Shown: positions 13,401-24,200 of the stretch, one piece after another | Layout: each line of letters opens with the position of its first letter | Numbering within the stretch: position 1 is the stretch's first letter | NCBI GenBank assembly: GCA_949358305.1 | Contig: OX442320.1 | Span: 10,060,259-10,124,258 of the forward strand | From: Strigamia acuminata | Lineage: Eukaryota > Arthropoda > Chilopoda > Geophilomorpha > Linotaeniidae | Direction: 5' to 3' | DNA length: 64,000 nucleotides | The notes under the pieces: generated by a model | What the model was told of the DNA's origin: nothing | Seen by the model: the letters and a program-made list of their open reading frames with translations, nothing else | The model's database searches: none | Position numbers and translations under genes: made by a program

Positions 13401-14499
13401 TCAACTCTGGCACAAATAAGACGTCGAGGAGCAAAATCTTCATGAATTCCGTTTCTGAAAGCTTGCATCTCAAAATGATATTCCCTTTCCCCGTAGCCAA
13501 CAATTTTGCGCCCTTTTTGGCTGTGGTGACCACTGCTTCGATTTCCTTGAAAGTCCCAAACAATTCCCGTTTTCCAGACATATGCGCCGACGCGCCGGAA
13601 TCGAGAATCCACTCGTCTTGACAATCGTCGCCGCCCAAATCGACGACAAAAGCATGCTGGATAACCGCTTCCTGTTGTGCTATTTTTGCCGTGGCTGCCT
13701 CTCTTGGTCGTTGTGACGCTGGACTCGGCCTCTTTTCGGGGTAGCGCTGCCAACAATTCTTGGCAATGTGGCCACTTTTACCACATTCATAACAGGCTGA
13801 TTTTGAAACGTTTTTCAACTTCTTGCCGCCCGAATTACGTCCCACCTGCGCCTTGAACGCAACCGTCACGTTGTCCACGGTCTGTCCCTTTGAGTGGAAT
13901 GTCGCCCACTGATCTTCCATTTTCAGTGACCGTCGCAAATCTTCAAATTTCGCGTCTGCCGCGTCACGATAATTTCGTGCAATATTGCCATATTTTGGCA
14001 AAAGTCCTCGTGTCGTGTAATGAAGAATCTCGCGGTCCGAAACAACCTTTCCTACCGCTTTGGCTTTTGCCTGAATCGACTTGGCCCTGTTCAAGTAACC
14101 ATCCGTCGACTCGTCGTGTCTCATGCGCAGCTCCGCAAGTTCCGAACCAGCGTCAATTTGTCGCTCTTCCGTGGTACCTGCGTACTGCGCTTTCAACGCC
14201 TCCCAAAGCGCCTTGGCCTCGGTAAAAGCCATACAGTTTGTGGCTTCTTCGTCCGACATCGTTAAAACTATAATCCCTAAAGCCTCGTCATTATTTTTGG
14301 CCCACGCTTCGTGCTTCTTCAGCGCGTCTGCATACGTTGCATCCGTCGCGTCGGGCACTATCGGCTCCGGTTTCGTGATGACGCCTTTCAAACCTTTTGC
14401 AGCTAGAAGTGTCCCCACTTTGAATTGCCAAGTAAAATAGTTTTGAGGTTTTAGAAGTTCAATTCGATTCAAAGATGTACTTGCAATCGCATCCGCCAT
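10435..14499 (-). CDS. Copia-type Gag-Pol polyprotein
   Basis: 1354 codons, uninterrupted, near the usual Copia polyprotein length. Domains in order: a UBN2-type Gag region (about residues 10-220); a CCHC zinc knuckle CYECGKSGHIAKNC (about 234-248); an aspartic protease with LDSGASAHM (about 298); an integrase with an HHCC zinc region (HERLCHLNE ... CTACTLGKM, about 430-480) and a catalytic core with DNGGEF and ERANRTLVEAARTLL (about 510-640); a reverse transcriptase with QFDIKTAYLYG and the active-site YVDD (about 1029); and an RNase H with ADASW and STTESE (about 1190-1330). The order protease-integrase-RT-RNaseH is diagnostic of Ty1/Copia. Gag and Pol share one frame with no frameshift. 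The start is the ATG at 14499, about 120 nt inside the 5' LTR. All catalytic motifs I can see are intact, so the element is probably autonomous. Confidence 0.96.
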   Translation of the reverse strand: MADAIASTSLNRIELLKPQNYFTWQFKVGTLLAAKGLKGVITKPEPIVPDATDATYADALKKHEAWAKNNDEALGIIVLTMSDEEATNCMAFTEAKALWEALKAQYAGTTEERQIDAGSELAELRMRHDESTDGYLNRAKSIQAKAKAVGKVVSDREILHYTTRGLLPKYGNIARNYRDAADAKFEDLRRSLKMEDQWATFHSKGQTVDNVTVAFKAQVGRNSGGKKLKNVSKSACYECGKSGHIAKNCWQRYPEKRPSPASQRPREAATAKIAQQEAVIQHAFVVDLGGDDCQDEWILDSGASAHMSGKRELFGTFKEIEAVVTTAKKGAKLLATGKGNIILRCKLSETEFMKILLLDVLFVPELKGNLLSIPRLTANNYAISFNNKVAEIKDPRGMTIATGTLNGSMYLLHQWVGEEANAVSVQPRPASKELWHERLCHLNERAIDKMRDKQIVHGLEYADVHLEKCTACTLGKMTRSPYKRVKGKQSSEVLQLIHGDMVGPFQTASLGGSKYALILTDDFTRKKFAFFLREKSQCFEHFEIFKNMAEKQTGYKLKRFRSDNGGEFVNANFKRFFESEGILHELTVPFNPSSNGISERANRTLVEAARTLLIKSGLPLKFWAEAIATSVYVKNRSFTKPNGDFTPEELWSKHKTTVAFLRIFGCEAFLHIPEEKRRKLDPKAKHGIFVGYSVDRKAYRIYVPKDGKVEEGRTVGFNEEVRGADVFGLNDEGAKQRFCQEEEDAIFPVEPVNELQDAQDEVEHPVIAVDDAAPQPLQPVQVGRPRGATKAALEQRLAEQLAQREERLQQEGVRRSERIAAQQEAVNAAIECVEELFTPETYVEAVNCNDRKKWQEAMDSEINSLHINKVWTLVKRERQTVTVKSKWIFRIKLNADRSVNKYKARLVAVGYSQRPGVDFTETFSPVVRMESLRIILSMIARHGLLTRQFDIKTAYLYGLLDEVIFMEQPEGYEQDDLVCRLERSLYGLRQSGRCWNERLDQELIKIGLKPLINDRCVYIYRHKNDYIILGVYVDDILAAFTRQRILDRILKRLKKVFEIVDMGEVHFLLGMEISVTKDGVYVGQQKYVNDILTKFDLLNGITAKTPMATGQDLEDFDKSKKVDQNLYQQIIGSLMHLMIVSRPDLSYAVSALSAFSKDPRQLHFRAAKRVLRYVNGTKDLRLFFSSKEGSLQGFADASWCVTQDAKSHTGLILKIGDATIGWKTKRQRLVAMSTTESEILAICELLKIIKWARDFLSEVGEGDCVPRCVPIYTDCTPGIQVLCGSNQFGRTKHMNRHMMFIKDDLKLGNIKLVHLPSAEMVADFLTKPLAKDKFEEGRDRVGLQDDAKMKEEEQ

Positions 14500-14600
14500 C
14501 TTCCTTGTTCGATCGTTACGCCTTGTTTTTCAATTCTTCTTTCACCGCAAATTCTCCACAAATCGTCGCCAAAATGGAACGTTTCTATCTTGCAAAGAAA

Positions 14601-14617
14601 CCAGACTCCTGCTACCA
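14601..14617 (-). other. Copia primer-binding site
   Basis: On the minus strand, starting 2 nt inside the 5' LTR, the sequence is TGGTAGCAGGAGTCTGG. The TGG start is complementary to a tRNA 3' CCA end. The first nine bases resemble an initiator-Met tRNA site but the rest does not, so the tRNA identity is uncertain. Confidence 0.7.
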
Positions 14618-14619
14618 CT

Positions 14620-14780
14620 TGTGAGTGTACGTGTGTGTGCAGAAAATGTAGGAAGAAGAAAGCTTTTTCAACAAGAAACTGATGAGATGTATATTCAATA
14701 CAAGTAACACAATAATACAGAACATGCGCGCAGTGCGCGTTACCAAGCAACTTAAACTATGATAACATATATATCTCACA
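14620..14780 (-). repeat. Copia 5' LTR
   Basis: 161 bp, identical to 10170-10330. It lies upstream of the primer-binding site and the gag-pol start on the minus strand. It begins TGTGAGATATAT, so an AT-rich promoter-like run lies near its 5' end. Confidence 0.95.
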
Positions 14781-15167
14781 CGTTTTACGACTCGAAACGG
14801 GTACGGCGTTCATTTTTTTATTACGTAATCTGGCGGTTGGCGAAAGGCGGCAAAATGCGGGGAAGATGGTTGTTTCGAGCTTTGTATTGTGCCACGTGAC
14901 GCGTGACGTCAGAGACGAGCGCGTGCCGGGCAACGGCTTCCGTAGTCGGAGCCAGATAAGCGGAGAGTGGTTGGGTCCATCTGCTGCCACTCTCGCGTTC
15001 GGATGATCGTCGCAGACCACGTGACTGTTGATGAAGTGCTCGGAGGTGATGCACTGGACTCGTTCGGGGCTCTGTGGGTCCGCGCCTGAATTGACGCGGA
15101 GGAGAAACAGAAACAGGTTGGTGATTTACTCGTCACCTGTTGGCGAACGGCGGGAGCAAGGAATAAG

Positions 15168-15249
15168 ATGGCTTCGAACAGAGAAGTGAGGCAGTTTAAA
15201 AAGTGTAAAAGTGCCACTTTCCAGGTGGATGGGTGCTCGTATACGATCG
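15168..15249 (+). CDS. PDE1: PDE1 alternative first exon 1a
   Basis: An ATG at 15168 opens MASNREVRQFKKCKSATF and the exon ends CSYTI plus one base at a GTGAG donor (15250). The phase-1 end matches the downstream acceptors at 25,650 and 25,840. Its final residues (VDGCSYTI) resemble the end of exon 1b (LDGYSYVI), which supports both being alternative starts of one gene. The 300 bp upstream are relatively CpG-rich, as expected for a promoter. The basic, Phe/Trp-poor N-terminus is variable in PDE1 isoforms, where it usually tunes calmodulin affinity. This isoform would be about 616 residues without optional exons. Confidence 0.75.
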
Positions 15250-18200
15250 GTGAGTTTTTGTATTAGAAATTAAACTGTGCGAATTAAACAATAATGTCTT
15301 TATATCATGCAATTGTGCAATTACGTACGGGGCAGGGATGGGGAACCTTTTTTCTGGCAAGGGGATGTCCGTAAGTTACGTAATGCACCAAAAAGGAAAG
15401 AAATTAATTTTTAATAACGAAAATATGAGGATTTTTTTATGATTTTGGAAAATTTTGGGGGGTGATTTTAAGTTTTGTTACGTAATTAGGGGGTTCGGAA
15501 ATTTGTTAGGATGTTACAGAGTGGGGGAGGTGGTATAAAAATGCCAAATTTTGCGTTACGTAATTTATGGACGGCTTTCAAGGTCCATTTGGATGTTTGT
15601 AAGGTCGTTCGCGGGCCGTATAAAAATTATCGGGTTAAAAATTAGCGTGGATTTGGTGAAACGTTTAATTAAATCATCGCTAATGCGGTGATTGCGTTTG
15701 CTGGGCCGGACGAAATGATTTTGTGGATGTTATTTGTTCCTCACTTGCAAGGATGTTTTTTGGGGGGGGCGAGGGGGGGGGGCGTTTTGTAATTAGTTTT
15801 TGCGATTTTCTTTTTGTTTTGATTTTTTTTGCGGTTTTTTGGTGGGGAATGATTTGATTAGTTGGTGGTTGGAACGGGTTTAGTGATTTATGGTGTTGAC
15901 GATTAATAATCAGTAGTCATGGCTTTGGAACACTCGATTGTGATATCAAGTTGTTATTATTTGCACGTGTTTCGGGCTTAGAGGAAGACGGGTTATTTGT
16001 TTTATTATTGTTTTTGTTGCGTCATTTTTGTGGTTTGCGTTTAGGTTTGGTGGTTTGTTGGGAAATAAATGTTTGTTTAGTAAGGGGAGGTTTTTGTTTG
16101 GTTTGCATTTTGGGGATTATTTTTGGATGCAAAGTTGGGAAAGTTTTGGTAAAAGTTCACGAGTTTGAGTGACGGCGTGTTTGATGTTGATACGTGATGT
16201 AAATAAACAAAATTTGAATGTTTGGGAAAGCAATTATGTGCGGAAAATAAATATTTTTGCATTTTTGGGTTTTGGTTGGAGTGGATGGAGAAGGTCGCTG
16301 TTTTGTCTTTTGTGTTGGTGGGATGAAAGAGCAAAGTAATTAGTTTGATGGAATGAGATGGGTTTGGATGGCGTCAGTTTGGCGTATTGTTATCTCCTTG
16401 ACAACTCGTTTTTTTTGTTTTGTTTTTTGTTTTAATATTTTCCTCATGTGGCCACGTGTTATTTGCTTATTTTTGATGAGATACGACTGACGTTTGAAAA
16501 ATGAAAACAATAAAAGGGAAAATTGAAGTGTCTGTCTGCAGCTGTGGTGTGGAAAGTCATCGCATCGTGTGTTTAAAAACAAGGAAAACGACTCGGGAAA
16601 TGCACAAAAGTTCTCGAATTTGATGGTTAAAGCTGCGAATTGTGGCCTGGCGTTTAAGCAATAAACGACGGATCTTATTAAGCGCCGGAGTCACAAAAAT
16701 TACCGATTGTGTAATAAAAAACTGATTTTTAAAAAAAAAAATTGGTCATTTTGTTGTAAAATCACCGATTTTGTTGCAAAATTATCGATTTTGTTGTAAA
16801 ATCACCGATTTTGTTGTAAAATCACCGATTTTGTTACAAAAATCACCGATTTTGTTACAAAAATCACCGATTTTGTTGCAAAAATCACCGATTTTGTTGC
16901 AAAATTATCGATTTTGTTGCAAAACTATCGATTTTGTTGCAAAAATCACCGATTTTGTTGCAAAAATCACCGATTTTGTTGCAAAAAGCACGGATTTTTT
17001 ATAAAACCTCCTTGGGATCGGGTCCGGACGACGTTGGATCTTTAAAAATGTGTAATAACAAGTTTGTTTGTTGACTTGGCTGACGAGACGCTTGGATTCG
17101 TGCCAGTTTAAAAAGGTTGCAGGTTAAATTTTTCTTTTTATTTGGTCAAGATTAGTGTTGTCTTTAGGTGAGTTTTTTTTCTTTGGGCTGGAATTGTTCA
17201 TTGCGGAGTCATTTGAGCTAGGCGTTGGTTCGATGAGGCGATCACTATGGTTACGCTTTGTATTTGTTGTGCTTGCATCGAAGGATGGGGCTGGGGCCGT
17301 ATGGAGCCCTTGAGAAGCATTTTCAATAGTTTGACTCTCGAGTGGTGGATTGTGAACTCCTTTTCTCTCTTATTTGCTCGCATTGAATGGCGTTGCTATG
17401 GCGATGTGTGTTCCTTGATTTGGTTTGTTTGGTGGCGCTGGTTTTCACCTATTAATTGTAATTGTCATTTTTTTTGTTATTTTTTATTTTAATTTTTTTT
17501 TTTTTGTATTTTTTTTTTTTTGGGTTGTAATAAAAGATTTAATCTCTGAAACCTTGACTATCTAGTTGTTGGAGCAGTTCCAAAGGGATTATATAAAGAA
17601 AAGGGATTTTTTGGAAGGAAAAAATCAAAATATTACACTGCGGTGTTTTTAATGGCGGATTTGGTGCAGTTGTGAAATGTGATTGACAGTATGCGCATTC
17701 ATAGTCATTTAAACTGGAATAAGTCCAGAAGTTTCACTTCTGCCGTTTGGTTTCACGCACAGCACGCTTTTTTTTTAATTTTAAAATTTTAAAAATAGTA
17801 GGCGCGTTCAAAGTTTTGGTTTTTACGGATTTTATCGTTTCTATAAACCGAACGGCATCAAAAATGTACTTATTTTGTGTCACCTGGCCCAGTGTATTTG
17901 AAATCCCGAATGAGGGTCTCCATCGCCAGTGTGTAGTGAAATCTCAAAGACCCAACACGTGTAACGGCACTTCCGGTTACGTTATGACAAAACGCGGTTA
18001 GTGTGTGATAACGTGTGTGCGATTAAACGACTTTATCTCAGATAATCGATGCGATCTTCTTCCAACGATTTCCAAAAACTTTGCCGACGCATCGGGATAA
18101 TACGCATTTTTGTGTAGGGTTCGTGTTGTTTCTGATTCCAGTGACTACTGAGCATTCCTGTGCCCCATTTTTATGACTCAGAAGGACTCGGCAAAATAAA

Positions 18201-21200
18201 TTTGTGTTTTGTCAGTATCTGGAGTGTGTGCCACCTATTTCCAGGTGCACATTCACGGCTGGGCAGGTACTTACGATCAGGCTCCCTGAGAATACTGTAT
18301 CGCGGCGTCTTTCAAACGCGTCCATTTAACTCTCTTGGAAACGCGATTCATTACACGTCCACAACCAAAAACCATCACCAAAAACCGCAAAAACCAAAAC
18401 CATTTTTGACTACTTTGAACGCACCTAATTTTTTTTTTTTACTATTATATTAAATGAGTTTATTATATTAATTGATTGGGCGATGGAGTTGTGATGTTTT
18501 GGTGGTGGATTTTTCAATGCTCTGTTTAGAGGCTTCAAGTGGGAAAGCTCACCTCGACGGTTGGCTTCACTGCACACCATTTTCCGTAAGGCGATTACGT
18601 TTTAAAAGCAGTGGCCGACACAAAAGAAAACCTGAAGGGATTTGCCAATATTTTCTAAGTTTGTTATTATTAGTTTTGGAGTGGGCAATTTTGGTGCACA
18701 ACACGTCGGGACAAAAAAGAGCGATCGGGAAACAAATTGATGTCGTCGAATGGAGGAATGATTTGCAGCTGCCTTGAGCCGTCAATTTTCATTGCACATG
18801 TCGAATTAGCTGTTTTTTTGTAGTTGCGAAGTTTCGGACAGGGAATGATGCTGCGTTGCTAAGCAACAGCATGGTGTTGGTTGGTGGCGCTCTCTGGCGG
18901 TTTAAAGGGGAAATGTGGTTTTTTTTTTTTGGTTTGAAATATTTGATTGAATCATTTTCGGGAATGATTTTCGGGTTTGGAAGTCGTTAAAAGTGAGGAT
19001 GGTTTTTATCTTTGAAATGATAAGGCGTGTGTGCATCGTTAGCTTCGATTTTTCGACACCAGGGGGAGATAGTTTATTGCAAATGATTTTTTTTTATTTT
19101 TTTAAATATTTATTTTTAGAGTTTTGAACTTTGATTTGATTAATTTTCTACGATTAGGCAAGATTTTAAAATGGTCAGTGACCCTTTCTTGTGGCTGCTT
19201 AAACAAACCACAATGTATTTATAGAGTTGAGTTACTTCTATTTGTGGACTTAACTCGGCACATTTGGAGTGGCACGTGTTCAATTTTTCATGAAAAATTG
19301 TTGAAAGACCAAACGTATAATTTTTTTGTGGTAAAATTTGTTAGGTTTTTTTTTTTTTTTTGGTATTTTTCTGTCGATAATTGAGTAATTTGTTGTGGTT
19401 TTCCTTTGGCCATCAGTCACGAGTGTCTTGAGATTTGTTGTTATTGAGTTTGTGAACGCCATCAAGTGGACCGTGGTGAAAGCAATTAAGTTAGTGGGTA
19501 CCTTTGTGAACTGACTTGTCAACAGGGTTCTCACTCATATACTTTAACCTAACCTGTAAATGCTTGGCTTGACGAATCGAAGCTTATTACTCTTCTGTCA
19601 ACCCAATAAACAGCTTCCTTTAGCAATCAACTCGGCTCATCCGCGCCGAAGTGGGGGCACAAAACAAAACAAGCGCGGCTATTTAGGTTTAGACTTACCA
19701 GGAACAAATTTAGTACCGGGAAATTTGGATAGGTCGGGCCACGGGAACAAATTTAGTACCGGGAAATCTGGATAGGTCGAGCCACGGGAACAAATTTAGT
19801 ATCGGGAAATCTGGATAGGTCGGGCCACGGGAACAAATTTAATATCGGGAAATCTGGATAGGTCGGGCCACAGGAACAAATTTAATACCGGGAAATCTGG
19901 ATAGGTCGGGCCGTGGGCAGAGATCTGCATTGGGTACCCGTACCCTACAAGTACGGGCAGGTAACGGGTACGATTTTTATGCCAATGCACATCTCTGGCA
20001 CACGTGATCGCGTTCAGGAACAGGTACGGGTAGGGTAGGGTAGAGAACTTTTTTGGAGACGGGTAACGGACGGGTAACGGGTAAGGATTTTACGCCAATG
20101 CAGATCCTGGCCGTGGGGTCAGGCATTTCCATCGTCGGTTAAGTAACTTGTACCAAAAGTAAAGTAAAGATAGTTGCAAGGGTTTGTTTGCGGCCTGGGA
20201 AAACAAGCTTATCCGATTGGAAATGAGCTCGGGAATCGATCCCGATTTCAATTTAGTCGTGGCGTGCACCATTGCCAAGTTACGGTCCCTTAGTGAAATG
20301 TTGGACCTCTATTCCAATGACCGCTCGTTGTAATGTGTACAGACGGCTAATTTATTGGTAGTAAAAAAATACTTTTCCCCAAAAAAAGTTTCTAGATTTG
20401 CCTTAGCAAACGTTCTTTTTTTTTTCTTTTTACCTTTGTCTCTAACTGTTGATTTTTGTGGGATATTTTTATTTTTGGATATTGCTGCCAATGTGAGGGG
20501 TTTATTGGTTGGAAATTCCTTCGGCGGTGCATTCCTCGGGGTGGAATTAATCAAGTGTGGTGCGTGATACCATCATGCTAGAAGCACTATAGTTGTCTTA
20601 CACAATGGATGAATAATTTTTCAATATGCCCTGTCTGTTGGATGAACCCTGTGACTTTGCCTGTCTAATTAATTTAAACTTAAATTTGTTTGCCAAATTA
20701 AAACACACTCGGAGTCCGATAAAAGGCGAATCGAAACTACGACTACAATTCGTAATTGGGACTAAAGAGGGCGTTGTAAATTTATTCCCTCGACAACGAG
20801 CGCTAATTTATATACAGCGGTAATTTGGAAATTTCTCACTTTTAATAAATGGGGCATTAATATTTAATGATGAGGGTATGGGGAAAAAAATTTTGGTTCA
20901 ATGTATTTGTATTATTCTTTAAAGTTGAGGTTTTTGGGTGTTCCTGGCGTCAAATCGTGGCGTAAGATCATTTGTTGTGATTCAAGTCATGACCAACTGT
21001 TGCTGCTTAAAAGGCGCTTCGACGGGTGGCGTGGATCACCGTGGCAACTGACGTTGCCACGGCAACAACTGCTTTTCTTATAGCAATGGCTGAATTAATT
21101 GTTTTGCATTTAAGCTGATTAATTTCGCGAGAATCAGTCGTTTCAAATTTATTTACTTAAATTTGACAAGTGGGAGTCTTTGATGAATTTATTAATGTGG

Positions 21201-24200
21201 GTAGTGCATATCGCCGCCACCAGGGATTAAGATGGCGGCATGGGTTCGGTCCGCGGACCACCATTGTGAGATGCGTTGCTTTAGTGGACATTGTTTTCTC
21301 GCCCCACTTGTCATAAACATCGAAATGTGTCGAAGTTATTAACCTATTTTTTGTTTTTATTTTTTTTTTGAATCGTAAAATGAAAAAAGAAAAAGAAAAC
21401 AGTTATGAAAAAAATGGCCTCATTCGAGCGATAACAATAACTTTTTTGTTGTTTCTTATTTTTTTATTTTTTTTTCTAGTTTTGGTTATTAAATGAAAAG
21501 TTAGAGTCTAAAATAGACAGCAGGACATTAGCGCATAACTAAACGACGCCTTTATTGTGCAAGTTTTTGTTAATGGCTGCCTGTTGACGTCATCCACCTC
21601 GAAATTGTCAGTAAGTGGAGATGTTTTGTGTTTCGCTGCATTCGCCATAAATTTCAACCTGTTCCCCAAAGTGCCGTTGCGCACAACGTGGGAAATTAAC
21701 TGATTTAGGCCTATTCCTAATTAATTATTTATTTTCTTCGTCCGGGGAACGAAAGCAAAGCGGATGAAATATTAAATGTAAGAAATGATGAAATTTCCTC
21801 GTTGATTCCTCGCAAATTGACTCGATTCATCTCGCAAAACTATATTATCCGTTATTTTATCTGGTCGCCATGGAAACCCGCGATTCCACATTTCGCCGCC
21901 GCACGACGTTCGCTCGAGTGACGTCAGCTCGCGGCGCAATAAAAACAAGTTGTTCGGCCACGTGCCGCCAGTCAGATCGGTGGTGGGATTTAAAATCGCG
22001 ACATTTTTGCAACATTTTGACAACATCGATGGCGGATCGCGGGCGAAACGCGAGATAAAAAGCGTGGGATTCGCCGGTGATGAGTTACGCAGCATGGCGA
22101 CTAGTCCCCGTCGCACTCCGAGCATGACGCGGGATTTGCACAAAAGTTCGTCCGTCCCCGCCGCGGTCCGCCAGCGCGCCGCGACGGGCACGGCCGCGGC
22201 CACCACGGCCAAACAGAAATGCATCTTGAAACTGGACGGCTACTCGTACGTCATAGGTGAGCTGGTGCGAGATACAGACGAGATTTGAATTGATTAAGTG
22301 CAGTCAATTGGCGCGTGATTAATTTGTTGCTTTTAATTAATGCACACTTTTGGTTTATTATTTTAACTCCGTGTTTGCATTCGGGGGATGCTGGGCTGGG
22401 CCGTCTGCGCTGTCTGAGAAAGAGAGACTTGTGACGTCATTGGTCGCGTCAGTCTTGGCTATTTACCGTTGAAATGCAAGGATTGTATCGTTTTGCCAGA
22501 CCATTGGAACCTAAACCTGATGGTTTTTTTTCTTTTTTTCTTGACAAGGGGGGGCTAGAGTCCCCCCCCCCCCCCCTGACCCCTTAAAAAAGGGAGTGTA
22601 TTTCTTCGCCTTCTGAATAATTAAATGTGTAATAAGTGAACGTGTGTGGTTTGAGAAGCGTTTGTTTGAGACTTCCTGTTTGAACGGCGACTGGAAAAAT
22701 GAAGTTGGCGCGTGCGCAGTGGCGGTGGGTGAAGATTTGTGTATGTGTTTTGGTTGAGATAAGATTTAAGTGCATTTCCCTGTCTTGTCTTTGGGCGTTT
22801 AATTTTACACGTGTCACTTGCAATTGCAGTTTCTTAGATAGGAATTGGTTGTCGAATTACATAGATTTTCTTTGTTTTGTTTTTTATTATTGTATTTGTT
22901 TTTATATTTGAATTTCTCAACCGGAAGTGAGTGACGTGGGCTCTGAAATCACATGTTATTATAGTTTTTTTTTTAGTTTTTTTTTATGTTTATAATAATG
23001 GTTTTATTTGTTTGTGATGTGGCAGAGTTTTATTTTGAAAATTTTATTTTGTCATGTATTAATGGAGTCGTATATTAATTACATTTTTGCTTCCCTGACA
23101 TTCCCATCTGTTTTATTATTTAGTTAATGGAGATTGGTATTGCGTTACATTTATTTTTACAACTAGTTATTTATAGAAATTTGTTTTTGTTTTATTGTTT
23201 GTACAGTGTCGTTGTCATTAATTTGATGTATGTTACGCACCGAGCCGCCATGTTGGCGATAGCGTGAGGTCAGCGAGATTATTTAAGGGGAGTTGTTTGA
23301 GAAATGGCTCTCTGTAGAAATTCCTGTGATTTATTCAAACCAGAAGACCGAGAGGGAAAATAATCGATTATTCCCATCGATTTTCACACATAAATCGAAG
23401 CAGTTTGATCGTTTTTGTAAAAAACAAACAAAAAATTATTATCAGCGACTGAACTCAATGGAAATCTAATGAAAGTCTATGATAAACAAACAAAAAGCTG
23501 TCAGTTTTTGATTACACAAGATAGATCCACTCGTAGCATTATGAAATGTGCAATTATCTTGTTTGTGTAGCAAAGTACAGCTGCATTGCCCAATTGCCAA
23601 TCTATGGGGCCCCCTGTAGAAAACATGGGTGACCGAACAACTTAACTGCTGTATTTTACCGATTAAGAGTCGCTCTCGAATTGTAGCCACCCTCGAATAG
23701 TAGCCACGGCTGAGACACCAGGAATACCGTATTTTTGCAAAAGTGCGGTATTGTTTCCGTATTTAACCTCATGACATCATTCGTTATATTAAACAAATGT
23801 AACGAACGAAAAACCGAAATTGTAATTGCTGACAAAAATGGGAGTTTTGAATAAAAGTTGCGACTCTTAATCGATAAAATACGGTATTTCCCATTGCAAT
23901 CAGCTAGATTGTAAAACATAGACAAATGAGCGCGGAACAGGGCTGGATTAACCATTAAGCAACATCAGCACGTGATTAGGGCATCGTGGGAAGGGGCAGC
24001 ATGGAAATTTGCCTATACTAATATCTAGGACGATCAACTATAGGACTTTTTTAAATCTATGTGGAGTAGGAGCCATCTGTCGTCGCAATGTTAAAACTTT
24101 TTGTAGGCAAATGGTGGACAACTAACATCCCGTATCTACATTTTTGCTGGACGTTGTAACGTAGTTCAATTTTATTTAACGTATAGTTGAAAAATAATAT

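Larger units (their letters stand above)
10165..14785 (-). mobile_element. Complete Ty1/Copia LTR retrotransposon
   Basis: A structurally complete element in minus orientation. It has two identical 161-bp LTRs (10170-10330 and 14620-14780) that begin TGTGAG and end CTCACA, and 5-bp target duplications CGTTT at 10165-10169 and 14781-14785. A primer-binding site lies 2 nt inside the 5' LTR, a purine tract abuts the 3' LTR, and one uninterrupted gag-pol frame fills the body. Identical LTRs and perfect target duplications indicate a very recent insertion. It lies antisense to PDE1 and about 380 bp upstream of first exon 1a, so it may affect that promoter (inference). Confidence 0.95.
15250..22093. 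other. Intron between PDE1 first exons
   Basis: About 6.8 kb with no supported exon. It contains a nested MITE in a hAT-like fragment (15,333-15,620), a 20-21-bp minisatellite (16,745-17,000), a TA-flanked MITE (17,801-18,425), a 43-bp tandem repeat (19,701-19,915), an 80-bp hAT-like element (19,918-19,997) and two palindromic X-box-like motifs (18,855 and 21,053). Short open frames are chance or repeat-derived. Confidence 0.6.

Noticed and set aside
16745-17000. Possible CRISPR array or repeat protein
   Set aside because: Units are head-to-tail with no unique spacers, in a eukaryotic intron; it is a minisatellite and the ILLQKSP frame is a by-product.
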